A DNA stretch of 36,643 nt, taken from the NCBI GenBank assembly GCA_002104905.1, contig MCFE01000779.1, positions 1-36,643 of the forward strand, read 5' to 3'. The notes below the pieces were generated by a model. It did no database searches. It was not told where the DNA came from and saw nothing but the letters and a program-made list of their open reading frames with translations. This stretch comes from Basidiobolus meristosporus CBS 931.73 (Eukaryota > Basidiobolomycota > Basidiobolomycetes > Basidiobolales > Basidiobolaceae). Shown here one piece after another: positions 9,314 through 18,871 of this stretch (its first letter is position 1; every line of letters begins with the position of its first letter). A program made the translations under genes and the position numbers.

Positions 9314-10209
9314 TACCATGCCAGGGCAAGTGGTGCAATCCATGGTCTCTAAGAACAATTGGGCATCATATTGTAGCTACCAATAGGCAGGATTGCTCTT
9401 GGACAATTTTGCACTATGTGGGACAATCTTGCACACTATGGCATAATCTGACATGATGAGGTTGGCACATATGATTGCGCCCACTTGTAGTAATTGCATC
9501 ACGTGCGCAATTGGATGTTGCCATTATGGTTGGTAAAGTCCAGTTTTTGGATATGTTTCTTTAATGTAAATGGAAATAAATGTGTATCACACTATAAGCT
9601 ACACTGATACTAACCATTTTGATGACCATCACTCCAATTGGATAGTATCTCAGTGGTTAAATGGCTGAAAAGTATCCTGAAGCTGTCAACCTCCAGTTGG
9701 ATCTTTGAGCAATACACAAGCTACCTGATTTGCCATCAAATAACCCATTTTGCCATTAAGCAAGTAAATCCTTGGTCCTAGTGATTAGGCAAGGTGTTGT
9801 AGCTGGCATGCAACCAACTGTATGGGTGCAAATTGGATCAAATGGCTGCAATGGTGCCACAGATGATGTATACATATGCAGGGTGTTTATTTGTAGTGGT
9901 CCTGTCTCAAATGTGAGACAACCTTGATACTGGTTATATCAAAAATTTAGTAATTACTGAATTGCAATGGCTTGATGCGGATTGTGAAAAAATGTGTAGT
10001 TTGGAGCATTACAAATAATAGCAATTCAATGCAATTGCATCATCTTCTCCCAGGCTTTTTTCTCACAGGGATTACAACTGAAGCATTTGGTAGTGATTCA
10101 CTTTGCACACCTAAACTACTTTCTTGTTGACTATCCTCTTGGCTACTGTGTAATTTAAGTCAGTATTTTGCCTCCTAGTTGATGAGTGCAATGCTGCAGC
10201 TTGGCTGCA
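9314..10209. other. H1 left sub-terminal region, no gene seen
   Basis: About 900 bp between the left inverted repeat and the end of the accessory ORF. No open frame of useful length and no family motif were found. It probably holds the 3' end of the accessory transcript and sub-terminal transposase-binding sequence; this is inference. Confidence 0.4.
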
Positions 10210-11286
10210 CTACATTGCTCCAGATAATACAACTGATCTGGCCTGTAGTTCTACACGCTGACATGTTCTTTTACTTGCCAAAGGATCTGGTGGTGGAGGC
10301 ACTTCATGTGGGTCATCATCAGTCAGTTCACCAGAAGAAACTTGCTGATGGTCAGGTGTAATGGCACATGCAGATGCAACTTGATGCACTGGCATGGCCC
10401 TTGGCTGAGTTTGATGTGATGCTGCTTGTTGACGCAACTTGGCCTGCTCCAATGGACTTGTGTCTTTTTGAGCAGTTTGGTGGGCTCTGGTGGTTTTGCT
10501 CTGAAGCATGTGCATTGACCCAAAACACATTGAGTCAATGCGGGGTGCTCTTGTGAAGGGTGTTGGCATAGTTTGGACTGATGTGTGCTGGCATGCTGAA
10601 GTTGCAAGGGATGGTAAGGAATCCAGCAAGGCATGCTGGTGCAGTCTAGACAATGTTGCTTGCGGTCTGTATTTCTTCTCTTGAAGCTCACCTATGGATT
10701 CCTTAAAGTATTCACTTACCCTCTGTCTAATACTTTGGAACTGTTGGCTGGATGAGTCCTGTGTTTATTGCTCTTGGAAGCCAGTTACCTCTACTAATAT
10801 ATCATGTAATACATTGGTTATTTGAGGCAAAAACTCATTCAAAATCTCTTTGGTTCCCAAAGTCAAGGCACAAATGGATGCATCCGGCCCATACTGGGCA
10901 AATTGCATGCAAAATTGTTCCTGTGTGGTTTCCTCATCAAATCCCCGCACTCTCAGCTCATTCTTGACTTCAATACTTGTCTTGTTATATATCTTCTTAC
11001 ATACATCTGCTGACATCTTGATGTAGAAGTTATGCCACAGCTTTCTGCTCAGGTTCTTCCATCTCTGTTGACTCTCTGAGGTATCTAGTTCTGCTAGATT
11101 AATGAGTAGTGCCCAAATATCGGTATGAAGGCTCAATGTAAACACTTGGGCCATACTAAAGTCATTTGGCAAGAACTCAAACAGATCCAACATTGCCTTT
11201 TCCAGTCTGGACTGTGCTTGTGAGCTGGGGGATGGGTTTTGTCTTGGTTGAGCTGAAGATGAGCTGAGACTTGGTACAGGGACCAT
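10210..11286 (-). pseudogene. H1 accessory protein, one in-frame stop
   Basis: One reading frame of 359 codons from ATG 11286 to a stop at 10210, broken only by TAA at 10765-10767 (...VTGFQEQ, stop, TQDSSSQQ). The first part (173 aa) has a Ser/Pro/Gln-rich start, then helical sequence with spaced Trp residues (DIWALLINL, QRWKNLSRKLWHNFYIKM). The second part (147 aa from ATG 10653) is Gln/Ser/Pro-rich and acidic-proline at the end (DDDPHEVPPPPDPL). The family is not recognised. By position it could be the Myb/SANT-type partner that PIF/Harbinger transposases need, but I cannot show a Myb fold. The stop replaces a probable Gln codon (CAA to TAA). Confidence 0.6.
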
Positions 11287-11901
11287 AGTGATGGATTTGA
11301 ATACTTATACAGTAGTATATTGGCATCAACCAGGTATTATATGAAATTTATATGAAAACTAATGTGATTGTTGAACTTTCCATATATTATGCATGATGCA
11401 TCTTGGATTGCATTGACATGGATCAGATCACATCAATTGCAGATTTCCTTTTGATTATAGATTTGTGAGTAAAACATCAATAAAAATACCCAGTCATTGT
11501 TTAGGGATGATTTTTGCAACATAATGATGTAATACATGACAATTGATGGAGATTTAATCATAATGCATGGAAAAGCAGATTAATAAAGCTGATTGAGCCA
11601 AATCAATCCCCTAAAATCATTTGGCAAGAACTTGAATGGATCTAACATCAACTTTTTTGGTCTGGACCACGCTTGGACCATCTACCCCAATCTACACAAG
11701 GAGATCCCTTGCTAAGCTTCTCTGCTACTACAAGAACTATAGCCCTACAAGGTTTCATCCCACCATCCATGGCAACAAAGTCCTAGAAGCTTTCATTTGC
11801 AGCTGACAGCAATGGAGAACCACCTTGCAGAGGGTATGAATGACTTAGAGCAAGCTTAGAGTACTAGGTTCAGATGCTCCAATAGACTTCCATATCCCAG
11901 A
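11287..11901. other. H1 divergent region and decayed 5' part of the transposase
   Basis: About 610 bp between the accessory start codon and the intact transposase frame. A full DDE_Tnp_4 protein needs N-terminal sequence ahead of FPVRIRR, so part of 11650-11900 probably is that end, now frame-broken. The first 300 bp or so would be the shared promoter region. No box was identified. Confidence 0.4.
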
Positions 11902-12462
11902 GTGCTCAGCAACAGGTTCCATATAAGAAGTATTTTGGATACCTTCCCAGTCAGGATTAGAAGAACTTCTAGAGGGCAGACACACTTTTATTCTGGCAAG
12001 TACAAGGCACACTGTGTGAAGTATCAAGTGCTGTTTGATATTGAGGGAAGCACCATCTGGTTTTGTGGGCCATTTGCTGGAAGTAGGCATGACAAAGCAC
12101 TCTGGGTAGAGAATCATCCAGAATTCAGTAGAGGGGAGAAGTATATGGCAGACTTAGCCTATATAGGAGAGGATTGTCAGAGATTAGGATGTATTACAGC
12201 TTATAGGAAGCCAAGGTATGGTGTGCTTAGCAGGAAGCAGAAGCTATACAATGAGATATTTCATTATTTCAGAGTGAGGGTAGAGCATACATTTGGATAT
12301 CTGAAGAGATTCAGCATACTGGCAGGTAAGTATAGAGGAAAGGCATATATAGGAGAAAACAACAGAATAGGTAAAATAGTTAAGATACTTATCAATACAC
12401 AGTATATTCATACAAGAAGACATCCACTGAGAGAAAAGTGTCTGGAGCATTATGAAGAGTGA
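11902..12462 (+). CDS. H1 transposase, DDE_Tnp_4 (Harbinger/HARBI1-like) nuclease domain
   Basis: A 186-aa open frame covering the nuclease core. Catalytic residues are visible: D13 in ILDTFPV, D64 in FAGSRHDKALW, and E128 in RVRVEHTFGYLKRF. The family block FYSGKYKAHCVKYQV lies at 29-43 and ITAYRKPR at 98-105. It would cut and join DNA at the element ends. At 186 aa it is roughly half the usual 350-400 aa, so the ATG at 11902 is only an internal Met of a 5'-damaged gene. The triad is intact, making this one of the least decayed enzymes in the window. Confidence 0.85.
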   Translation: MLSNRFHIRSILDTFPVRIRRTSRGQTHFYSGKYKAHCVKYQVLFDIEGSTIWFCGPFAGSRHDKALWVENHPEFSRGEKYMADLAYIGEDCQRLGCITAYRKPRYGVLSRKQKLYNEIFHYFRVRVEHTFGYLKRFSILAGKYRGKAYIGENNRIGKIVKILINTQYIHTRRHPLREKCLEHYEE

Positions 12463-12620
12463 ATAAAGCAAGGAAAGCACTACTCTGAGCAACATAAGTA
12501 AGGTTGAGTAAAATTACCAGTAGCTATATCCTACCACTGGCATTATGGTAGATATTATAGTGCCTGATAGTGCCAAATCAATTTGGCACTATAAACAGGC
12601 TGTCACTATGTGGCACTACC

Positions 12621-12636
12621 CAACGGAACAAGTCTA
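12621..12636 (-). repeat. H1 right terminal inverted repeat
   Basis: On the minus strand TAGACTTGTTCCGTTG, followed inward by GGTAGTGCCACATAGTG. The MITE at 26256 starts with almost the same sequence (TAGACTTATTCCGTTGGATA), so the right end of H1 is the closer relative of the MITE ends. Confidence 0.8.
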
Positions 12637-12676
12637 ATATGTATCTACTACTTATGAATATGTTGTTGAGTGAAAG

Positions 12677-13023
12677 TGTTATAGTTATTAAGTTGTCACC
12701 TAACTATTCATGCTAACTTAGTTACATACATTTTATTCTTTGATTAGAATTCTGTCCTGAATAAACTTCTTGTTGGGATTTACTTTGAATATTTTCATCA
12801 AATTATCCAACACCCAGATTATGATCTCCCTCAAAGTTGTCCAAAAGCCCCCAAGCTTTACACATGTTCTTGGGACTTTACTAAGCCTATTCTTTGTGTT
12901 CATTAAGCTAAGACCATGTAAAAGTATAAATACTACATTCACATTCAATAATTCATTAGGTGAAAGCCACATAAACTACTTGTCCTCCCAATCTCTTCCA
13001 ATATCTTCAAGACTCACACAATA
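12677..13023 (+). repeat. 5' LTR of copia C2a
   Basis: About 347 bp, starting TGTTATAG and ending ACACAATA (family end CTACAACA). It aligns with 15118-15462 and 29594-29939. All three share a TATAAATACTAC core, here at 12925-12932, taken as the promoter TATA box. Confidence 0.82.
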
Positions 13024-13035
13024 GGTTATGGTCCC
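13024..13035 (+). other. C2a primer-binding site (initiator tRNA-Met anticodon arm)
   Basis: GGTTATGGTCCC directly after the LTR, two mismatches from GGTTATGAGCCC of C1. It is complementary to the initiator tRNA-Met anticodon stem-loop. The ATG at 13028-13030 inside it is in frame with the gag sequence that follows. Confidence 0.7.
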
Positions 13036-13672
13036 TGAGCTGTCACTCTCTACAATATCTATTACTGCTATTACTTGAATTTTTTGCTGTGCCAAAAAGT
13101 GGCATGGATCTAACTACCAAGTGTGGAAGGTGAATATGAAGGAGCTGCTACAAGAAAGCAGCCCTTGGGATATTGTCATGGGAGAAGAACACTCTCCCAA
13201 AAACATGGGAGAGGAATCCTCAAAGTACTAGAAGAAACAATAAGGTGCCTTCAACTGTGTTTGCCTTAATATTAAAGACAAGTTGCTAATTCAATGTTTT
13301 GGAGCAAAAACAGCAAAGAATTCATGGAAAATATTAGAAGACATCTACCATTCATGTTCAGCAGCTAAGGAAATGTATCCAAGACAAAATTTCTTTACTA
13401 CAACAATGCTCTCAGGAGGAGAAATGAAGAATCTAAAATTTACTCTGCTTGTGGCTGAGATGGAAACTATCTGTGGATCAGCTACTGATGGTGATGTGGT
13501 AGTTTCCATTGTGAATAGCCTGACAGACAAGCTCCAGAGCCTTGTATCAATTTTGGAGTCCACAACTGAAGATTTGACCTTAAATTACATATATGGAAGG
13601 TGTTTTGATGAAGAATTAAGAATATCATGCACTAATAAGAAAGTAGAAGAAAATGCCCTCAATAAGCAATGA
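13028..13672 (+). pseudogene. C2a Gag, broken by stops
   Basis: From the ATG in the PBS the frame reads MVPELSLSTISITAIT, a stop, then WHGSNYQVWKVNMKELLQ, the copia Gag start (compare GKNYRLWRIKIQI in C1). More stops follow near 13230. The longest intact part is 13283-13672 (129 aa: KNSWKILEDIYHSCSAAKE...EDLTLNYIYGRCFDEEL), matching C1 Gag residues about 90-195. It is non-functional as read. Confidence 0.75.
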
Positions 13673-14060
13673 TAACCAAGAAAAGTGGTACTCCAGACCT
13701 ATTAAAGGCATCAGCAGCCAATTTTACCACTACTGCAAAGGAAAGGGACAGATATTAGATTGGTGATTCAGAAAGAGAGAAAATCAACAAAAAAACCCTG
13801 AATATGGAAATGCAGCAACAACTGAAGATACTCTATTTGTATCTGAATTAAATATGACCACAAACAAATATTCTAAGAAATGGTATATTGACTGTGGAGT
13901 ATCTCAACACTTTACACACCAAAAAGAACTTTTTATATAATATCAAGAAATTCCAATCAAGAAGTTTTTCATGTGACACAGCAGAACACTTGATGCAATG
14001 GGAGAAGAAACTATCCAGGTAAACCTCTGAGTTAACTCACACTTACCTTTGCTACAGTAT
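13673..14060 (+). pseudogene. C2a zinc knuckle and protease remnants
   Basis: FYHYCKGKGQILDW is a damaged CCHC knuckle (13720-13765). At about 13880 WYIDCGVSQHFTHQKELF is the protease active-site region, with DSG changed to DCG, so the catalytic triplet is altered. Sequence then jumps at about 14055 from the protease to the integrase C-terminal region. The GAG-pre-integrase and integrase core found in C2b are deleted. Confidence 0.7.
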
Positions 14061-14600
14061 TCTATGTATACAGACTCTACAATGCCAAAGCAAAGAAGCT
14101 AATCAAGTCCAGGGATGTGTGGTTTGATGAAAATTTAAGATTTTCACAAAAAATGATATCTGATGATGACAAAAATCTGATCTAAAGTCCACCAATTGTC
14201 AGGATTGAATCAGATCAAAATAATGAGATCTTTTTCACTGCAGAGGACACTAAAGCCATGGTTCAGCCCAAATCAGTTCCCAGGAATATCTCAGAAGTGA
14301 TCATTCCAGTATCAAATGCCTGGAGATCCAATTGGACACAAAATAGCCCAAGTTACCATATCAATCAGGGTACAAACCTAGCCTGTTCCTATTTGGTTCA
14401 TATTGATGAGCCCCACCTGTAAAAGAGACCCTAAATATCCCTCAGCCAAAGTTTTGGAGATCTGCCATGACTGAGGAATATCAGGCCCTGATGGAAAATC
14501 AAACTTGGGACTTGGTCAAATTACCAATTGACCAAAAATCAATTGGATGTATATGGGTCTATAAGACAAACCCTATGAAGTATAATTTGGTCAAAGGAGT
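14061..14600 (+). pseudogene. C2a integrase C-terminus and linker
   Basis: YRLYNAKAKKLIKSRDVWFDENLRFSQK and following match C2b at 33060-33560 block by block, including SPPIVRIESDQNN, MVQPKSVPRNI, and ENQTWDLVKL followed by GCIWVYKT at the RT start. Several in-frame stops are present (near 14185 and 14420). C2 similarity ends at about 14575. Confidence 0.72.
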
Positions 14601-15117
14601 CACTATTAAACAAGAAGATATATAACTTAAATGGCCAGATATGGAAGAAACTAATATCAGCTCCAGATCTGCACATATTATCCCAGATAGAAGATCTAGT
14701 AGAAAAGAAAAGCCCTTGGATCTTTGTGGCTCATATCCAATGACCATGAAGCAGCTTTTCATGCCTAATATTCCAAACCTCAGTACTTAGAATTGGTTGT
14801 GTAAGATTCAGATGTTAATATGGAGCAACAAGCCATTCATGGGGAGTACTAATCACATCTCAAGGCAAAAACATGGGACTGGTAGAGTCACCAATTGAGA
14901 GAAAGCCAACCAGATGGCTCTACCCAATCAAGATAGCCTCACATGTTACTGTTGCTAAGAACAGAGCTAGGTTGGTGGCTAAAGGGTACTCTAGAACCCA
15001 CAGACTTGGTTTGGAGGAAAGTTTAGCTCCAGTAGCCAGGTTTGACTCCATTAGGACAGCTCTAGCCCTGGAAGCTGTACACAGTCTGGATCTACACTGG
15101 ATGGACTTCAAAACTGC
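14601..15117 (+). pseudogene. C1-type linker and RT fragment inside C2a
   Basis: MEETNISSRSAHIIPDRRSS and, at 14873-15117, ARLVAKGYSRTHRLGLEESL...VARFDSIRTALALEAVHSLDL match the C1 polyprotein (EDTFTSSRSEQIIPVRRS; KARLVAKGYSQIQGLDFKEI; SIRTVLALAAVHSLDLHQMDV) better than the C2b RT. The fragment ends at DFKTA, where C1 goes on to FLNGDLEE, and the C2 LTR begins directly. This makes C2a a two-family chimera. Confidence 0.72.
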
Positions 15118-15462
15118 TGTAAAAGTTTGTGATTCCACCTAAATACTTACCTAACTTAGTCACTTAGATCATTACGTTGAGATCCTAGAGAATACTGATC
15201 AAGTTCCTTGTTGGGATCTACTTAGAATATTTTCACTAAATGCCAAGTACCTAGAACACAAAAATTCTCAGGTTGTCCAAACAACTCCAAAACTTTGCAC
15301 ACATGTTCTTTGGACCTTCCTTAGCCTATTTTATGGGTTTGTAATGCCAAGACCATGTAAAAGTATAAATACTACTTTTACATTCAGTAAATCATTAAGA
15401 GGAAACCACATAATCTACTTGTTCTCCCAATCAGTTCCCATATCTCCAAGAATCTTACAACA
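15118..15462 (+). repeat. 3' LTR of copia C2a
   Basis: 345 bp, TGTAAAAGTTTGTGATTCC to CTTACAACA, with TATAAATA at 15364-15371. It is closer by eye to the C2b LTR at 29594 than to the C2a 5' LTR. This supports assembly from different copies over one simple insertion. Confidence 0.82.
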
Positions 15463-15503
15463 AAAACTGCCTCTGTATATGGAACTTCCAAGAAACAGTT
15501 TGT

Positions 15504-15853
15504 TGTTATGATCTGTTGCTTGAATGTCTAAGTTAGCTGAGCTTTTAGTCAAACCAAATAGTGTTATGTGTGGCCTATCAGTATTTCAATATTATCCATT
15601 AAATCAGTACTCTAAGTCAGCAGACAATTCAGCAAATCCTTATCAGTCAGAAATAGATATATTATGTAAGATTTAATTGGTTAATGATGAGCAATCAAAT
15701 GAGTCATCAGTGACCACCTATACTTAATTCAATTGGTCTGGCAGTACATATGGAGCTGTTGGAATCTCAATAGGAATCAGTTGAAGTTTTAGTCAGTACA
15801 ATACTATCTAAACTCCCTATTCCTCTACAACTATTATGTCCAGACTTGTAACA
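15504..15853 (+). repeat. G1 LTR, first of a tandem pair
   Basis: 350 bp, TGTTATGATCTGTTGCTTGA to CAGACTTGTAACA. It aligns with the inverted solo LTR at 8895-9262. The next LTR begins immediately, with no spacer. Confidence 0.85.
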
Positions 15854-16207
15854 CTTGAATGCTTAAGTAAAATCAGTTTTTACTCAGATCAATTAGTTCT
15901 TTGCTTGGCCTATCAATAAATCAGTATTTGCTATCAAATCAGCAGGATCAGTCCACAGGTAAATCAGCAGATCCTGGACAGATAGAAGTAGATGTATTAA
16001 GTACAATCTAATTGGGTGACAATGATGCAATCAAATGAATCATCAGCCACAACCTACATTAGGGAGCACAATTATTTAACAATTGTTCTGGCAAATTGAA
16101 TACATGGAGCTGCTGGAACTCAAATAAAGATCAGTTCAAGTTTTAGTAAATGCAATACTAGCAAAACTCCCTATTCCTCTACAACTCTTGTATCAATACT
16201 TGTAACA
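15854..16207 (+). repeat. G1 LTR, second of the pair, 5'-truncated
   Basis: 354 bp, beginning at CTTGAATGCTTAAG, so the first ~17 bp of the LTR are missing, and ending ACTTGTAACA. The inner edge is followed by TTGGTAGCAGC, a plausible primer-binding site, so this copy serves as the 5' LTR of G1. Confidence 0.83.
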
Positions 16208-16208
16208 T

Positions 16209-16220
16209 TGGTAGCAGCAA
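16209..16220 (+). other. Candidate G1 primer-binding site
   Basis: TGGTAGCAGCAA, one base past the LTR end. It starts with TGG, the complement of a tRNA CCA end, as expected for gypsy elements. The first seven bases fit an initiator-Met 3' end (TGGTAGC), but the rest does not discriminate, so the tRNA is unassigned. Confidence 0.5.
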
Positions 16221-16265
16221 TAACTAGTAACCTCCTTCCTGATGAAAGAAGAAGCTTCTCCCAAG

Positions 16266-16470
16266 ATGTCAGATAATCAAGAATGGAAGAATGCTATGCA
16301 GAAAATCCTGGCCCAACAGCAGCAGTTATTGTATATCCTTAGTCCATAACAACAAGGAATGATTATCATGGCCCAGAACCAGCAAAGCCCTGGTGAAAGC
16401 AACTTTAGTGTGAAAGTCAACCAGTCCCATGGTAGAGTCAATAAGAACCTGGTAACTTGCTATTTCAGGA
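16266..16470 (+). pseudogene. G1 gag, N-terminal fragment
   Basis: ATG 16266 opens SDNQEWKNAMQKILAQQQQ, a Gln-rich helical start common in gypsy Gag. A TAA near 16350 breaks it, then MIIMAQNQQSPGESNFSVKV continues to GRVNKN near 16460. Coding character ends there. Confidence 0.55.
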
Positions 16471-17699
16471 TGTGTTGCATTGTATTATGATTAGTTTGGG
16501 GCTTGTTCTACAATGTAGAGGCTAATCAACAATATACAACAACTGCCAGTATGCTAATACTAAAATAGTTTATTGGGAGTTTGATATACCAATAGAAGAT
16601 ATAAGTTTCACTAATTTCCTCAATCTTAGGCTCAAAATATACTGTAGACAGTGTTTATCACTTCTACAGCAGTGTTCTGACCTTCTGTTGACTAATGGGC
16701 TTATTTACTTTTATAGTAACTCTTCCTTATTTGGAAGTCACTTTCCTTTCTGAGAAAATATTTCCTAATATGGAAATTCTGGACTCCCCTTTAGCCTAAA
16801 GGGGTGTGTTGTAGAAGTCTCTAACGGGGTCTTTAGACCTGAAGGGGTGTCTTAAGGGGTGTCTTTAGAATAAAGGGGCTTCTTATAGTGGTCTCTAAAG
16901 TGGACTTTACACTAAAGGGGTGCCTAAAGGGGCTTCTTTAGAGTAAAGGGGTTTCTTAAAGGTGTCTCTAAAGGGGTCTATAGACTAAAGGGGTGTCTAA
17001 AGGGGTGTCTTTAGAGTAAAGGGGTTTCTTAGAGATGACTTTTCCAACAGAAAAGTGGTAGTTTCTTGTAGAACTTAGATTGGATTCTTGTGAGCTTTGC
17101 AGTTTCTTTACTGATGTAGTACTGATCAAAGTCAGAATACTCAACAGTGCAAGTGATGCAGGGGAAGTCTTATAACCTTTAAACTTGTAATTGTAGTGTG
17201 GAGATTCTGGAAAGAGAGGCTCTCTCTTTATTTTTCAGCTGGGGAAGTCATATATATGAAAATTTTGAAGGATCAAAGTCTGGGCAATTGCACAAGCAAT
17301 ACACATGATACAAAGCTAAACTTTTGCAGTAGTGCAGATCGGACATAGGCTCAGCACCTGTGAAAATTTCACGTGATTTGATTAGCTGGTTTGAAAGTTA
17401 CACGCAATCAAACTCACCATAGTAATCCTAGCAACAAGGCATAGTATACATAATAATTGGACTCTTTGGTCATAACTCCGTAAGTACTGCTTCAAATGAG
17501 CTGTAATTTGAAACATGTGTTGACTACTACGTGCTCTGTATGATATAGTATTCTTGGGTGGATTGTTTGTCAGGGTCTGGAGCATTTTCTCTTCAAAGCT
17601 GGAAATTCTTGATCTTTCACTTGTGTGTTATGATAGCAAAAAGCAAAATAAAGGAATGAGTGCAATATTGGTTTAGAGATATTGTAGTAATGGAATACT
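16471..17699 (+). other. Unassigned 1.2-kb segment inside G1 gag
   Basis: Stop-rich in every frame and without domain signals, between the gag N-terminus and the gag core. It starts near TGTTGCATTGTATTATG and includes the AAAGGGG minisatellite at 16786-17035. It may be a solo LTR or other insert, but no matching termini or target duplication could be fixed. Confidence 0.5.
16786..17035 (+). repeat. AAAGGGG-rich minisatellite
   Basis: About 250 bp of irregular tandem units built on CTAAAGGGGTGTCT and GTCTTTAGAGTAAAGGGG, with at least a dozen AAAGGGG or close variants. It opens with an inverted repeat, CCCCTTTAG C CTAAAGGGG (16786-16804), a 9-bp-arm hairpin. The units alternate in spacing, so the array is degenerate. 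The G-runs are only on the plus strand. Confidence 0.75.
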
Positions 17700-18049
17700 T
17701 TCCATTACCACAGATGAAGAAGCTTTTAAGGATCAAATAATTGCCCCAGAAAGCAAGTTGCATTATGCAGTTTCTAACTTGGTAGATGCAGCTTTATAGT
17801 GGTACCACAACAAGCTTAGATCCACCACTATGATGGGATACTCAACTATCTCTACCTGGGATGAGTTTGTGTCCAAAATTTAGGATGCTTTTGAGCCTTC
17901 ACATCAGCAGACACTGCTAAGAAGGAAACTGAAGACACTCAGACAGAAAGGAATGGTTGAGGAATACACTTATTAGTAAAAATATCTGCTTGGACATACT
18001 GAAAGATTGGACCCCTATAATGAGGTTGAGTACTTGATTGATGGTTTGA
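17700..18049 (+). pseudogene. G1 Gag core (Retrotrans_gag), stops present
   Basis: Reads ITTDEEAFKDQIIAPESKLH, then NLVDAAL(stop)WYHNKLRS, STISTWDEFVSKI(stop)DAFEPS, RRKLKTLRQKGMVEEYTY, two stops, KYLLGHTERLDPYNEVEYLIDGL. The WYHNKL, WDEFVSKI and F-x-LIDGL blocks are the Retrotrans_gag signature. The TAGs at 17797-17799 and 17881-17883 stand where Gln or Arg is usual. The frame ends at 18049 and resumes in the same sense at 23995 with NERTCKEV. Confidence 0.8.
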
Positions 18050-18529
18050 CCGTATGACAAATAATTTGGTCCTACTGGTAGATCCAATCCAGATTAGCCA
18101 TCAGGATCCTGTATGGAGACCATCATAATACTAGCAGTTTGGAATTAGTGACCCTCTGAGCAATAATTTGACAGAATCACAACAGTGTTTAGCTTATTTT
18201 ACTGCCAAATAAATGGATAAACTTGACAGGGTTTGATTGGTGCTCTGGTAATAATTGCATGGCATTGTGGCAGTCTCTGTGTGCTCTACAGCTATATTAA
18301 ATGGAGCTAACCAGCCAGTACATTCAATTGCCTTATATGGCAAAAACTTGACAGTGTTTTAAAGGCCTCATTGCAAGTCTCTGATGGCATAATGATGGCA
18401 TTATGGTGGCCAATAGCTAGTGCTGTTAATGCTACTGTACCAATTTACCAAAGGTATTTCCTTTTTCTGCCTCCCCTTATGCAACTCATATATTACACTG
18501 TAGAATCACCCCTCTTTATTTGCTTACCC
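18050..18529. other. T1 copy 2 sub-terminal region
   Basis: Similar (inverted) to 6441-6904 of copy 1. It has no convincing gene. It should carry transposase-binding repeats if T1 behaves like other CACTA-class elements, but none are clear by eye. Confidence 0.45.
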
Positions 18530-18871
18530 AATACTACCTTAGGTATTCCATATATAGCTCAAATCAAAAAACCTATGACCTCCTGCTTACCAACTTCTAC
18601 AAACATGTATATCTGCCACAATTGACATACTTCTATTATCTCAACTTTGCAGCTTTTTATTGTGATACTTCCAAAGTTGCCATATACCTTGTACTGCTGG
18701 TAACATATGCATCTTGCAAACATATGCTTGGTTGTTGCCACTTCTGCCATAAATACCTCCTGAATATCCACAATGAACTGCTTGGTATTTTGCCAATATA
18801 TTCCTTGTCCCTGCTGGATTCTGGTCCCCATTATAGGTACTCTCTAGCTTTTGTTTGTGTGAATTTGGTAT

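Larger units (their letters stand above)
9298..12636. mobile_element. H1: PIF/Harbinger-like DNA transposon, apparently end to end
   Basis: A 3.3-kb element bounded by inverted repeats TAGACTTGTTCCATTG (9298) and its complement with one difference (12621-12636). It contains a DDE_Tnp_4 transposase on the plus strand and an accessory ORF on the minus strand, a divergent two-gene layout known in PIF/Harbinger elements. The outer TA on both sides may be a TA target duplication or part of the repeat; the two cannot be told apart here. A 3-bp TWA duplication, usual for Harbinger, is not seen, so an IS4EU/ISL2EU-like assignment is also possible. Confidence 0.75.
12677..15462 (+). mobile_element. 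Copia C2a: decayed, chimeric element between two LTRs
   Basis: Plus strand: LTR (12677-13023), PBS, gag, zinc knuckle and protease remnants, a large deletion of integrase, linker, then a C1-type RT segment (about 14620-15117) abutting the 3' LTR (15118-15462) without RNase H or polypurine tract. The flanks (GAAAG left, AAAAC right) are not a duplication, which fits a rearranged structure. C2b at 29594 shows the uninterrupted family order. Confidence 0.8.

Noticed and set aside
10323-10691. Minus-strand 122-codon open stretch in H1, Cys/His-rich
   Set aside because: It overlaps the 359-codon partner frame in another phase; the partner frame is the one continuous with the 173-aa part.
9295-12639. 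3-bp TWA target duplication around H1
   Set aside because: Flanks do not give a matching TAA or TTA; only a TA shared with the inverted repeat is present.
12733-13024. Open stretches on both strands near 12.8 kb
   Set aside because: They fall inside the C2 LTR and are not kept open in the other two LTR copies.
16786-17035. CRISPR-like or telomeric array
   Set aside because: Units are irregular, without unique spacers, and differ from known telomere repeats; eukaryotic context.
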